Positions 1 through 7,479 are shown, numbered from the stretch's first letter. The stretch is DNA of 36,577 nt from Alkalicoccus luteus (GCF_012034335.1 NZ_JAATHJ010000034.1:1-36577); one strand, 5' to 3'. The notes: generated from the sequence alone by a model not told the origin. Numbers and translations: made by a program.

Positions 1-108
1 ACAGAAGCCGTTGTGGATCGGTTGATCCACCATTCTCATTTAGTTCTTTTTGGCGGGGATAGTAACCGCATGAAAGAATCCTTTCTCATGAATCAAATCG
101 AGGAATGA
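1..108 (+). CDS. istB: IstB-like helper ATPase of an IS21-family element, C-terminal end only
   Basis: The first 35 codons of the window are open and end in TGA at 106-108. The translation includes VDRLIHHSHLVLFGGDSNRM followed by KES, which matches the usual C-terminus of IstB proteins (a D-R-L-x-H-H-x-H segment and a G-(D/E)-S-x-R-M-K-E tail). IstB is the AAA+ helper that works with the IstA transposase in IS21-family transposition. The start lies outside the window, so length and integrity cannot be judged. The short tail is distinctive, but it is only 35 residues, so the family call is good and not certain. Confidence 0.72.
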   Translation, partial: TEAVVDRLIHHSHLVLFGGDSNRMKESFLMNQIEE

Positions 109-210
109 GGAAGGAAACGGGGTTCATCATGAGTGGCATGACAAAAAGTACTGCCGTTTTATACATTTTTCTCTTGCCAAATACACATTTTTCTCTGATA
201 AGATTGCTTG
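1..210 (+). mobile_element. Right end of an IS21-family insertion sequence (partial)
   Basis: The istB 3' end is followed by non-coding sequence holding a 12-base direct repeat, acatttttctct, at 163-174 and 185-196 (22-base period). IS21-family elements typically carry several short repeats inside their ends that bind the transposase, and they end soon after istB. I cannot see a terminal dinucleotide or target duplication, so the outer boundary near 210 is a guess. Confidence 0.5.
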
Positions 211-558
211 TGTTATTCGTTTGAATGAATCGTGTGGTGTTTGACAACTGATTTTTTAGCTATAAGAATACGAGAGAGGTTGTATGTTTAAGAGAAATTG
301 AGGTTGTACAGAGAATGATTCGCGCTTTCTTGACAAAAAAGCTACCTTGAAAATAGCTCGTTCAACCAACGTACATCAAGTTTTTCCATTCTCGGCGAAG
401 GCTTACCCAAGGGCTTGTTCTCGACTACTATTGGTGAAAGAGCGTGACGCCATCATAGATTCTCGCACTGCGCTGATCCTTTCGGTGTCCTCGCCTTCGT
501 TCCACAGCGTTTGTGATGTTCCTCTTTCATGGTGCAGGTTGTCAGTGCAACAGTGTCT
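211..558. other. Gene-free spacer between IS end and dispersed repeat
   Basis: Short open frames here have no ribosome binding site and no recognisable protein. A TTGACA at 241-246 has only poor -10 candidates. I see no RNA gene or clear terminator. The stretch is probably decayed intergenic DNA between the insertion sequence and the repeat that starts near 559. Confidence 0.4.
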
Positions 559-872
559 CTGTTACGATTCATTGTTGGTAGAAGGACATTTCACCTCCAC
601 TCGGGACGAACAGCGCTGCGGGCTCTTCCCCTCTCGTTCCTGCCCAGGCGTCCGCCGGTTTCCGCTTCTATTCAATCATACAGAAGAGAGATCGTTTCGT
701 TCTCTGCCTTTCCGCTTAGGAAAAGCAGAGAGAAGGCGGTTTTCAAGCTACCTGTAGAGAGAGAAAGCCGAAACTCATCTCGTAGGAACAGTGGAAGGAA
801 ATCTTTACCGCAAGCGAAAGAAAGTAGTTGCAGTATTATGTTATTCTGATCAACATTAGTCATTAATAGAGC
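559..872 (-). repeat. Dispersed intergenic repeat, copy A
   Basis: Read on the minus strand, this stretch aligns over its whole length with 11466-11823 read on the plus strand. Shared landmarks in the same order include ggctct near one end, a run containing gagaacgaaacgat, and accggcggacgcctg, then atgtccttcta near the other end. The copies differ by many substitutions and small indels, so they are old. The open frames differ between copies and none is conserved, so the repeat is non-coding. It abuts the csp terminator at 874-906. The core resembles GC-rich intergenic repeats I remember from other Bacillaceae; that resemblance is recollection only. Confidence 0.7.
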
Positions 873-873
873 C

Positions 874-906
874 AAACAAAAAAACTCCCGGGGAATCCCG
901 GGAGTT
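874..906 (-). terminator. Rho-independent terminator of the downstream csp gene
   Basis: A perfect 10-bp stem (883-892 with 897-906, 4-base loop) is followed on the minus strand by a T-rich run (complement of 874-882). It lies just after the stop codon of the csp gene at 929. Confidence 0.9.
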
Positions 907-928
907 CCGTATCCTTTAGAAAAGGATA

Positions 929-1129
929 TTATGCTTTTGTTACGTTAGCAGCTTGTGGTCCACGCTGACCCTGCTCGATTTCGAAAGAAACAGTTTGACC
1001 TTCTTCAAGAGTCTTGAAGCCTTCTTCCTGAATAGCGGAGAAGTGTACGAATACGTCGTCCTGTCCTTCTACCTCGATGAAACCGAAACCTTTTTCTGCG
1101 TTAAACCATTTTACTGTACCTGTAGTCAT
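929..1129 (-). CDS. Cold-shock protein, CspA/CspB family (copy 1)
   Basis: This 66-residue single-domain OB-fold protein binds single-stranded RNA and DNA and acts as an RNA chaperone in the cytoplasm. Both nucleic-acid binding motifs are visible: RNP1 as KGFGFIEV and RNP2 as VFVHFSAI. The length is the usual Bacillus Csp length. The start is fixed by an AGGAGG site just upstream of the ATG. It differs from the tandem copy at 1299-1499 at only four residues (T3/Q3, T40/S40 and the last residue are the clear ones), so the pair is a recent duplication or kept alike by gene conversion. Its own leader (1130-1248) and a strong terminator make it an independent unit. Confidence 0.97.
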   Translation of the reverse strand: MTTGTVKWFNAEKGFGFIEVEGQDDVFVHFSAIQEEGFKTLEEGQTVSFEIEQGQRGPQAANVTKA

Positions 1130-1248
1130 GGATAATCCTCCTGCGCGGTCTGTGCCGCATATTTATTACTTAATTGAGCTCTCGTATTATCGTGCAAGAG
1201 GAACTGACTAGTTCTTCATCTTACGTGACGATTGAAATCTCAATAAGC
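1130..1248 (-). promoter_or_regulatory. Structured csp mRNA leader (copy 1)
   Basis: The roughly 120-base region upstream of the csp start shares blocks with the leader of the second csp gene: ctcaataagc (plus strand, 1239-1248), cgtgcaagaggaac, a short gcgg/ccgc hairpin and an identical ribosome binding site block. A long conserved leader is typical of cspA-type genes, where the RNA folds differently with temperature. The leader assignment follows from the conservation; the thermosensor role is inferred from the family. Confidence 0.6.
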
Positions 1249-1298
1249 GATCAAAAATGTGAATTGGTGTTGCTTTGAACAGTAGATGCTGCTGGTTA

Positions 1299-1499
1299 TT
1301 AGCCCTTTGTTACGTTAGCAGCCTGTGGTCCACGCTGTCCTTGCTCGATTTCGAAAGAAACAGTCTGACCTTCTTCCAAAGACTTGAATCCTTCTTCCTG
1401 AATCGCGGAGAAGTGTACGAATACGTCGTCCTGTCCTTCTACCTCGATGAAACCGAAACCTTTTTCTGCGTTAAACCATTTTACTGTACCTTGAGTCAT
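1299..1499 (-). CDS. Cold-shock protein, CspA/CspB family (copy 2)
   Basis: This is the second 66-residue cold-shock domain protein, with the same RNP1 (KGFGFIEV) and RNP2 (VFVHFSAI) RNA-binding motifs and almost the same sequence as its neighbour. The AGGAGG ribosome binding site precedes the ATG. It lies upstream of the first copy in the same direction, 169 bases away. I see no terminator between the two, so some read-through into the second csp leader is possible. A TATACT -10-like hexamer (minus strand, 1629-1634) lies about nine bases before the conserved leader start. Confidence 0.97.
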   Translation of the reverse strand: MTQGTVKWFNAEKGFGFIEVEGQDDVFVHFSAIQEEGFKSLEEGQTVSFEIEQGQRGPQAANVTKG

Positions 1500-1620
1500 G
1501 CATAATCCTCCTGCGCGGTTATTTTAACCGCATAATATTACTTGATTGAGCAGTTCTTTTATTCGTGCAAGAGGAACTTTCCAGTTCTTCACTTACTTTC
1601 ATAGCCGAACCTCAATAAGC
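1500..1620 (-). promoter_or_regulatory. Structured csp mRNA leader (copy 2)
   Basis: The leader shares the ctcaataagc block (1611-1620), cgtgcaagaggaact and the ribosome binding site region with the leader of copy 1. A hairpin of gcggtta and taaccgc lies right before the ribosome binding site, close enough to affect initiation. Confidence 0.6.
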
Positions 1621-1668
1621 TATTTCCTAGTATAGTACATGAAACCTAAAAAGGAAACCCCTTTTTTA

Positions 1669-2535
1669 TTATTTCTTATCTTTCCCTCTGCTGGAAGCCG
1701 TCATCCATACCCCCATCATCACAATGAGTGCTCCTCCAATATGCGGAAGTCTGATGGTTTCATTAAGCCATGCGGCTGCTCCTGTCATCGTAAAGACGGG
1801 AAGCAAATTAAGAAAAACAGACGCTTTTGCGGCTCCCATTTCACCGACGGCTTTGTTAAACAGGATCAGCGCAATGATGGACGGGAAGATCCCGAGGTAC
1901 ACTATGCCCGCCGTTTCGGGCATTCCAGGCTGCGGAAGCCCGAGCAGAAACCATTCAGCAGCTGTGAATGGAAGCAAAATGACGACAGAGAGGCCGTTCA
2001 TGACAAAGACAGCTGCAAATGCGGGGAAAAATCCCATGTAAGTTTTGACGAGAAGGGAATAGGCAGACCAGCACAGTATTGCCCCAATCATAAGTACATC
2101 CCCCGGGTTCCACTCGATGCCTCCCCCTGTAAACAGCGCTCCCTCGGTGACGACTATCAGTGCACCAATTCCGGACACAGCCGCTCCGGTCCACTGGCGC
2201 CAGCCGAGCTTTTCACTTAAAAGTATAGCAGCCAGAAGAATGGTAACTGCCGGTATAGCTGTTTCCAGCACAGCTACATTGGAGGCAGTTGTAAATTGCA
2301 GTGAAGCATATATAAATGTATTAAAGAATGTCACACCGGTTATTGTCATCCAGAAAAAAGGCCGCCGCTTTTCCAGAAAAAGGTGCCGGTGCTTCCAGGC
2401 TGTTCGCCAGGCGAACGGTGCCAGCACTAAAAAAGCAAACAGCAGGCGCAGGAAGGCGATCGTAAATGGAGGCAAATCATTTATCGCTTTACCCGTAAGG
2501 ATATTGCCGGAATAAAACAGGACGACAAGAATCAT
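1669..2535 (-). CDS. EamA/DMT-family membrane transporter
   Basis: This is a drug/metabolite-transporter family protein of about 290 residues with roughly ten hydrophobic segments in two EamA repeats. Typical marks are the FYSGN segment near the N-terminus, AFLRL in helix 2 and a P-x-x-A-L segment late in the second repeat. The family exports or imports small metabolites; the substrate cannot be read from sequence. The start is unclear. The ATG at 2535 has no ribosome binding site, while a strong AAAGGAGGA (plus 2565-2573) overlaps the stop codon of the upstream aldo/keto reductase. The open frame continues upstream to that stop. An in-frame ATT at 2554-2556 sits 9 bases after the site and would add seven residues. 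The two genes form a coupled operon. Confidence 0.88.
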   Translation of the reverse strand: MILVVLFYSGNILTGKAINDLPPFTIAFLRLLFAFLVLAPFAWRTAWKHRHLFLEKRRPFFWMTITGVTFFNTFIYASLQFTTASNVAVLETAIPAVTILLAAILLSEKLGWRQWTGAAVSGIGALIVVTEGALFTGGGIEWNPGDVLMIGAILCWSAYSLLVKTYMGFFPAFAAVFVMNGLSVVILLPFTAAEWFLLGLPQPGMPETAGIVYLGIFPSIIALILFNKAVGEMGAAKASVFLNLLPVFTMTGAAAWLNETIRLPHIGGALIVMMGVWMTASSRGKDKK

Positions 2536-2571
2536 TAACAGCGATCCGCGTAAAATGACGAGTTTCCTCCT

Positions 2572-3489
2572 TTACGGCAGGTCGTTGCCTGCAGCTGTAT
2601 AAAGTCCATACCATTCTTCGCGGGTCAGATCGACCTTTGAAGCAGCGGCGGCCTGACGGATCCGTTCCGGAGTCATCGATCCAACTACCGGCTGAATGGA
2701 AGCTGGTATACGCAGAAGCCAGGCTGCTGCTGCAGTTGTTTTCGATATCCCCTTTTCTTCAGCAAGCTCTCTCAGCTTTTTATTTAGTTCCGGAAAGTCA
2801 TCATTGTCAATAAACGGTCCTTCGATCATGCCGTGCTGAAACGGTGACCAGGCCTGAATGGTGATGTTTTCTTTTCTGCAGTATTCCAGCAGCATCCCAT
2901 CCCGGTGAATCGCGCCATCCTGGTGCATGTTAACCTGCAGCCCGGCATCGATAATTGGTGTATGCATCAGGCTAAGCTGAACCTGATTAACGATCAGCGA
3001 CACGTCTACGTACTGTTTTAGCAGCTCAATTTGTCCGGGATGATGGTTGCTCACCCCGAAATAATTAACTTTCCCGCTTTTTTTCAACTCCGAAAATGCC
3101 GATGCCACCTCTTCCGGCTCCATCAGTGCATCAGGCCTGTGGAGGACAAGAATGTCCAGATGATCTGCTCCGAGCCGCTTCAGAATACTGTCAACGGAAG
3201 TCACGATATGTTCCTTGGAAAAATCGTAAAACCCGCTGCGGATCCCGCATTTTGACTGAAGAATCATCTTGTCACGATCGGCACCTTTTAAGTCAATGGC
3301 TTTTCCAAACACTTCCTCTGAAGCTCCCTTTCCGTAAATATCTGCATGATCGAAAAGCGTGACCCCTTCTTCCAGGCTTGTACGGATTACATTCTCTGCA
3401 TCCTTCGGGCTCATGTCTGCCATCCGCATGCACCCCAGGGCTACTTCCCCTGCCTGCAAAGGACTGTTTCCGATATTTATGACTTTCAT
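2572..3489 (-). CDS. Aldo/keto reductase
   Basis: This 305-residue NADPH-dependent oxidoreductase has the (beta/alpha)8 aldo/keto reductase fold. The catalytic tetrad is complete: Asp47, Tyr52 (in HADIYGKG), Lys80 (LQSKCGI) and His117 (LVLHRPD). The C-terminal GSMTPERIRQAA segment is the cofactor-binding signature. It resembles the YdhF/YcsN branch. A ribosome binding site AAGGAG precedes the ATG. The EamA transporter follows with its ribosome binding site overlapping this stop codon, so the pair is probably co-transcribed; a shared job in exporting or reducing small carbonyl compounds is only a guess. Confidence 0.93.
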   Translation of the reverse strand: MKVINIGNSPLQAGEVALGCMRMADMSPKDAENVIRTSLEEGVTLFDHADIYGKGASEEVFGKAIDLKGADRDKMILQSKCGIRSGFYDFSKEHIVTSVDSILKRLGADHLDILVLHRPDALMEPEEVASAFSELKKSGKVNYFGVSNHHPGQIELLKQYVDVSLIVNQVQLSLMHTPIIDAGLQVNMHQDGAIHRDGMLLEYCRKENITIQAWSPFQHGMIEGPFIDNDDFPELNKKLRELAEEKGISKTTAAAAWLLRIPASIQPVVGSMTPERIRQAAAASKVDLTREEWYGLYTAAGNDLP

Positions 3490-3529
3490 CCTACCACTCC
3501 TTGATTTCTTCTTATCTGAGACCTGTTTT

Positions 3530-3565
3530 ATTGTAGCATAAGGCCGTTTCTGACAGTGCAGAAAC
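3530..3565 (-). promoter_or_regulatory. Putative promoter and operator of the aldo/keto reductase operon
   Basis: On the minus strand an extended -10 (TGC-TACAAT, 3530-3538) lies 41 bases from the ATG. The -35 region is taken up by an inverted repeat, gtttctg (3546-3552) and cagaaac (3559-3565), with 6 bases between. The -35 hexamer is poor, so an activator or repressor site fits. The regulator is unknown. Confidence 0.4.
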
Positions 3566-3779
3566 CGCTTACTTTGTTTTTACATAAAAAGGGATTAAAA
3601 AGAGTAAATAAACGATTGACTATTTTTAAATCTGAGTATTCAGGTTTATTTACCTACCCTCTTTATACGGTTTATATTTGGGTCAGGAAAAACGTGATGC
3701 GTCATGATTTTCTGTTGGCATCGGGCGGGTTCTCCGGTTCCCGCCGCCAGAAATATTTGTTTATGGAGGGTTGTACTGT

Positions 3780-4088
3780 ATGGATGTTCGTATGAATACG
3801 CGTACGCGTCAATGGCTGCTGAAACAGGGTGGTGTCGTAACGGTTGATCCGTTTGTATTTCCGGGACTGATTAAAAACAAACGGATTCTGATTGATCATG
3901 ATATTTCTCACGCGGAGCCGGAGAACAAAGAAGCTTATCACCAGTTTGATGTCGATGGAATTACGGTTTATCTCCACCGTAGCCTTACGATGAAGCACGC
4001 TGTCACCTTTTCTGTCGGAGGACGTGCACCGTTTGAGCAGATGCAGGTGAGCGGCGTACGCCGTCTTTTTACTGAAAATACGTGGTAA
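3780..4088 (+). CDS. Hypothetical protein, HesB-like N-terminus
   Basis: This 102-residue soluble protein starts at the ATG at 3780, set by GGAGGG at 3765-3770. It contains TRQWLLKQGGVVTVDP, which resembles the start of small HesB-type and CC/Se-motif proteins of Firmicutes. It has no cysteine at all, so it cannot bind metal or clusters as those proteins do. I do not recognise the rest. It stands alone, with a good terminator 20 bases downstream. The function is unknown. Confidence 0.75.
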   Translation: MDVRMNTRTRQWLLKQGGVVTVDPFVFPGLIKNKRILIDHDISHAEPENKEAYHQFDVDGITVYLHRSLTMKHAVTFSVGGRAPFEQMQVSGVRRLFTENTW

Positions 4089-4107
4089 TAATTACTTTAC
4101 CTCTTTT

Positions 4108-4137
4108 AGAGGCTGGACTCCTACCAGCCTCTTTTTA
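4108..4137 (+). terminator. Rho-independent terminator
   Basis: The 9-bp stem agaggctgg (4108-4116) and ccagcctct (4124-4132) is followed by five T. It ends the hypothetical gene at 3780-4088. Confidence 0.88.
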
Positions 4138-4273
4138 TCTTAACTCCGAATTCCTCATTAACATTTATCTATAAAAACACTTTTGAGATGAATTGAATTT
4201 CTCGATAACAGAAATAATTTTACTTGTTAGAGCAATAGTTGCACATCTCCCTTAAGTTAAGAAGGAGTTATTC

Positions 4274-4429
4274 ATGAATTTGCTTTATATTCAATATAAA
4301 CTAGACAATTTTTCTTATTATCTGTCTAAGAGCTATTTCCTCATCAAGTTTATTACTTCTATTACTAAACAACGAACATTTTTATACCCTCTCTTTTTAA
4401 TATATCTTTTAAAAATAAATCGTTTTTAA
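4274..4429 (+). CDS. Small AT-rich ORF upstream of the glycosyltransferase
   Basis: A 51-codon frame begins at ATG 4274 after an AAGGAG site (4262-4267) and ends with TAA at 4427. The product is rich in Phe, Tyr, Leu and Lys, with a hydrophobic stretch FLYPLFLIYLL near the C-terminus, so it may insert in the membrane. I do not recognise it. The ribosome binding site and the position 107 bases ahead of the glycosyltransferase support expression. It could equally be a remnant of a longer surface-polysaccharide gene or a leader peptide. Confidence 0.4.
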   Translation: MNLLYIQYKLDNFSYYLSKSYFLIKFITSITKQRTFLYPLFLIYLLKINRF

Positions 4430-4536
4430 GATTTGGAACTTTGGCTATTGTAATATTGGTCATCAATGACTATAATGTGCGTTATAAAGAACGAACTGCA
4501 TCAGCACGTTACATTTTTCAAAAGGAGATGAATATT

Positions 4537-5574
4537 ATGAATACCGAACCACTCATTTCAGTAATCATACCTGTCTATAATGTTGAAAGTTATGTAGACA
4601 AATGTCTGAAAAGTGTAATAAACCAATCCTATAAAAACTTAGAAATTATCATTGTAAATGATGGTTCAACAGATAGTTCTGCTTTAATTTGTAGAAAGTA
4701 TCTTACCATAGATAAGAGAATTATTTTTATAAATCAAAAAAACAAAGGACTTTCATCTGCTCGAAACACAGGTTTGAATGTAGCTCAAGGAGAATTCATT
4801 GGTTTCGTTGATTCAGACGATTATATTCATTCTGATATGTATTTATTGCTAATGAATGCATTGAGAATTGAACAAGCTGATCTGGCTATCGGTGGCTATG
4901 AAAAAGTATTTGATACTGATGAGCAACAATCATCTTTGAATATTAATTTTTCTTCCACATTAAATTATAATTGTACTCGTTCTAAACTGTTTAATCATCT
5001 TTTTGATGAGCGCGCTATCCAGACAATTATAGCCTGTAACAAATTATACAAGCGATACCTTTTTGATAACGTACGTTATCCAATTGGAAAAATTCATGAA
5101 GATGAATTTGTTATTCACCATATTCTGAATAAAGTTTCCAAGGCCGTATATTTAGATCTCCCACTATATTTATACGTACAACGTAAATCTAGCATAATGA
5201 ATACTCCGTTTAGCTTGAAAAATTTGGACTTAGCTAATGCTTACAATAATCGCTTTAAAATGTTTCAAAGTATTGATAATAATCATTTAATGTCTAAAGC
5301 ATTATATTCTTATTTATCTTTATGTATGTCACATTATTATAGTGTCAAAAAGTTATCTCCCGATAAACAAGATGTGTTAAAAGAAATCAGAAGAAATATT
5401 ACAGAAAATGTTTCTATTTACAACTCACTTCTCCCTCCAAAATTTCGACGCAATATTTATTTCTTCATAATCAGTCCCGTTTTATATCAAACAAAACATT
5501 TTGTGGCTTCTAATATTTATACGGTTGTAAACAAACTTACTTTAAAGAAAAAATCAGTATCGTCAACTTTGTAA
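4537..5574 (+). CDS. Family 2 glycosyltransferase
   Basis: This 345-residue protein starts at ATG 4537, chosen because AAAGGAG at 4521-4527 is 9 bases away; an earlier TTG frame lacks support. The N-terminal GT-A domain (about residues 6-110) shows ISVIIPVYN, the nucleotide-binding IIIVNDGSTD, SSARNTG and the metal-binding FVDSDDY (DxD). A later HEDEF motif is typical of the catalytic base region in GT2 enzymes. It probably adds a sugar to a cell-surface polysaccharide. No signal peptide is visible. The gene and its flanks are clearly more AT-rich than the rest of the window and there are no other surface-sugar genes beside it, which suggests transfer or the relic of a larger locus. Confidence 0.95.
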   Translation: MNTEPLISVIIPVYNVESYVDKCLKSVINQSYKNLEIIIVNDGSTDSSALICRKYLTIDKRIIFINQKNKGLSSARNTGLNVAQGEFIGFVDSDDYIHSDMYLLLMNALRIEQADLAIGGYEKVFDTDEQQSSLNINFSSTLNYNCTRSKLFNHLFDERAIQTIIACNKLYKRYLFDNVRYPIGKIHEDEFVIHHILNKVSKAVYLDLPLYLYVQRKSSIMNTPFSLKNLDLANAYNNRFKMFQSIDNNHLMSKALYSYLSLCMSHYYSVKKLSPDKQDVLKEIRRNITENVSIYNSLLPPKFRRNIYFFIISPVLYQTKHFVASNIYTVVNKLTLKKKSVSSTL

Positions 5575-5738
5575 TAGGGACTCTAATAAGATTAAAGTGA
5601 AAAACTTTACTTAATAAATAGCTTAAATATATTTTGCAATTTTAAAGCCTGAAATAGTAAATATATGTAATTTAAAGTAGTGAATTGTAAGCTTTAATAT
5701 CTGCTAGATTGTTTTCAAATGTCACTTATAAGATAGAA

Positions 5739-5777
5739 AAGCCACTCTTTCCAGTCAAAGCGAAAAAAGAGTGGCTT
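5739..5777. terminator. Bidirectional Rho-independent terminator
   Basis: A 12-bp stem, aagccactcttt (5739-5750) with aaagagtggctt (5766-5777), has A-rich and T-rich flanks on both sides. It separates the converging glycosyltransferase and Dcu-type transporter. The rest of 5575-5836 is AT-rich with no other visible feature. Confidence 0.85.
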
Positions 5778-5836
5778 AGATTTTGTGTTTTCTCACTACC
5801 ATTAAAATTCGGGAGGGTTCAGTAATTCCCTTTCAC

Positions 5837-7147
5837 TTAAAATAACGCCGTAAAGGCAAACCCTAATGCAACGGCACTAATAATCGCAATCAGCCCCGGA
5901 ATCATAAAGCTGTGGTTGAATACATAATTGCCGATTTTCGTTGTTCCGGTCCGGTCAAAGTTGATCGCGGCAATAAGCGGACCGTAATTTGGAATGAAGA
6001 AATAGCCGTTTACTGCCGGGAACATGGCAATCAGAAACAGCGGGTTGATGCCTAATCCAACTGCAAGCGGCATCAGCGCACTGACCGTAGCCGCCTGGCT
6101 GTTGAGGAAAATCGACATAAAGAACAGGGCAAATGCAAAGATCCACGGCGCTGTTTCCACCATTCCCTGTACGGCCGGCTCAATTTGATCCATATTCGCC
6201 TGGAAGAACGTATCTCCCATCCAGGCAATTCCGAATATCGCAACGACCGCTACAATTCCTGCACGGAATACGCTTCCCTCTGCCAGTTTATTCACATTGA
6301 CTTTGCCTGCCAGAATGATGACGGCAGCAACTGTCAGCATAATGATCTGAATCGTATACGGCATCGACAGCGGCTCCATCTCACCGTCTACAGCAAAGGA
6401 CGGCCTGAGCTCCGGGATACTTCCAAGCACGACAATCAGCATAGCCGCAGTCAGAAACAGCCAGACAGATAGCTTTGAGACGGTCGTTACTTCTGCAGTG
6501 TTTTCTCTCACTGCAGCCGGACGCAGCCCTTCTTTTACACGCTTTTGGTATTCCGGGTCGTCCTCCAGCTCAGCCCCGCGCTTTCGAATGGCGAAGGCAG
6601 AAATCATAATCGCTGTAAAGGTTGCCGGAATGGTTACGGCAAGAATTTGAAAGAGTGTAATGTCGAATGGCGCCAGCAGAGCTACTAAGGCAACGGTTGC
6701 AGCTGAAATCGGGCTGGCTGTGATCGCCTGCTGCGAAGCAATGACAGCAATGGACATCGGTCGCTCCGGTCGTACTTTCGATTCCTGTGCAACTTCAGAA
6801 ATAACTGGAAGCAGCGTATAGGCGACGTGGCCGGTTCCCGCAAAAAAGGTGAAGAAATACGTGACTACCGGTGCCATAAACGTAATACGCTGCGGGTTTT
6901 TACGCAGAATTTTTTCTGCCAGTCCGATCAGGTAATCCATGCCGCCCGAGGCCTGCAGTGCACCCGCTGCAGTAATAACCGCGACGATCATCAGCATCAC
7001 GTCGATCGGCGGCGACGTCGGCTCCAGACCGAAACCAAACGTCAAAATGGCAAGACCGACACCGCCCATGACGCCGAGGCCGATCCCTCCGATTCTTGCT
7101 CCTATTACGATAGCGGCCAGAACGACCGCGAACTGAATCCAAAACAT
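5837..7147 (-). CDS. Anaerobic C4-dicarboxylate transporter, DcuA/DcuB family
   Basis: This 436-residue integral membrane protein has about ten or more hydrophobic segments and the DcuA/DcuB length. Family features include the conserved ASGGMDYLIGLAEKILRKNP region and TFFAGTGHVAYTLLPVI, ending in hydrophobic helices to the C-terminus. Such carriers exchange or take up fumarate, malate, aspartate and succinate. An AGGAGG site 9 bases upstream sets the ATG. The gene is alone. A perfect CcpA cre-type site and a TATAAT lie in the long upstream region, so carbon catabolite control is likely. The exact substrate preference is not readable. Confidence 0.93.
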   Translation of the reverse strand: MFWIQFAVVLAAIVIGARIGGIGLGVMGGVGLAILTFGFGLEPTSPPIDVMLMIVAVITAAGALQASGGMDYLIGLAEKILRKNPQRITFMAPVVTYFFTFFAGTGHVAYTLLPVISEVAQESKVRPERPMSIAVIASQQAITASPISAATVALVALLAPFDITLFQILAVTIPATFTAIMISAFAIRKRGAELEDDPEYQKRVKEGLRPAAVRENTAEVTTVSKLSVWLFLTAAMLIVVLGSIPELRPSFAVDGEMEPLSMPYTIQIIMLTVAAVIILAGKVNVNKLAEGSVFRAGIVAVVAIFGIAWMGDTFFQANMDQIEPAVQGMVETAPWIFAFALFFMSIFLNSQAATVSALMPLAVGLGINPLFLIAMFPAVNGYFFIPNYGPLIAAINFDRTGTTKIGNYVFNHSFMIPGLIAIISAVALGFAFTALF

Positions 7148-7314
7148 AGCGCTGTTCCTCCTGATTCATTGATGCAGACTGGTGTCTGTTTAACGCTCTT
7201 TATCATAGCAGTACACTGCAGAGATGACGAGTCAGCTGTAGCCGGCTTCTTACCATTTTAGGCTGTTCTGCGTTCTCAAATCGCCCTGAGCTTACCGCTC
7301 CTCTTATTTTAAAG

Positions 7315-7320
7315 ATTATA
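7315..7320 (-). promoter_or_regulatory. -10 element of the Dcu-type transporter promoter
   Basis: A perfect TATAAT on the minus strand, preceded at about 17 bases by a weak -35 region. It would give a 5' leader of about 160 bases in which I see no clear riboswitch or hairpin. Confidence 0.45.
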
Positions 7321-7346
7321 ATCGCGTATTCACATCAATCAGCTCA

Positions 7347-7360
7347 TGAAATCGATTACA
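7347..7360 (-). promoter_or_regulatory. Catabolite-responsive element (CcpA cre site)
   Basis: TGAAATCGATTACA fits the Bacillus cre consensus TGWAANCGNTNWCA at every position. It lies just upstream of the -35 region for the dicarboxylate transporter, about 200 bases from its ATG. It is also 151 bases ahead of the divergent polymerase gene, but the transporter is the natural target. Confidence 0.6.
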
Positions 7361-7437
7361 TCTTCTGATTGCTTTTACTTCTCATTTTTCAAACTAATTT
7401 CATGTTTGACAATGAATCAAAAACGGAAATAAATAAG

Positions 7438-7451
7438 CGAACACACGTTCT
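7438..7451 (+). promoter_or_regulatory. LexA (SOS) box
   Basis: CGAACACACGTTCT matches the B. subtilis LexA/DinR consensus CGAAC-N4-GTTCG in both half-sites except the last base. It overlaps the -35 hexamer of the polymerase promoter, the classical repressor position. Confidence 0.85.
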
Positions 7452-7479
7452 TGACCTGTTATATTGTTCACGGTAAGAT
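7451..7479 (+). promoter_or_regulatory. SigA-type promoter of the polymerase operon
   Basis: TTGACC (7451-7456) and TAAGAT (7474-7479) are spaced by 17 bases, 31 bases before the ATG at 7511. The LexA box covers the start of the -35. Confidence 0.75.

Noticed and set aside
347-849. Two plus-strand frames and a minus-strand frame in the 350-850 region
   Set aside because: They lie in or next to the dispersed repeat, have no ribosome binding site, and are not conserved in the second copy.
1669-2574. Frameshift at the start of the EamA gene
   Set aside because: The frame stays open back to the stop codon overlapping the ribosome binding site and codes plausible residues. A rare start is simpler, though a sequencing error cannot be excluded.
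3556-3795. 79-codon plus-strand frame upstream of the gene at 3780
   Set aside because: It overlaps the start of the better supported gene, has no ribosome binding site and shows no recognisable protein.
3780-4088. Selenoprotein of the CC/Se-motif type
   Set aside because: The N-terminus is slightly similar, but the protein has no Cys, no in-frame TGA and ends at TAA.
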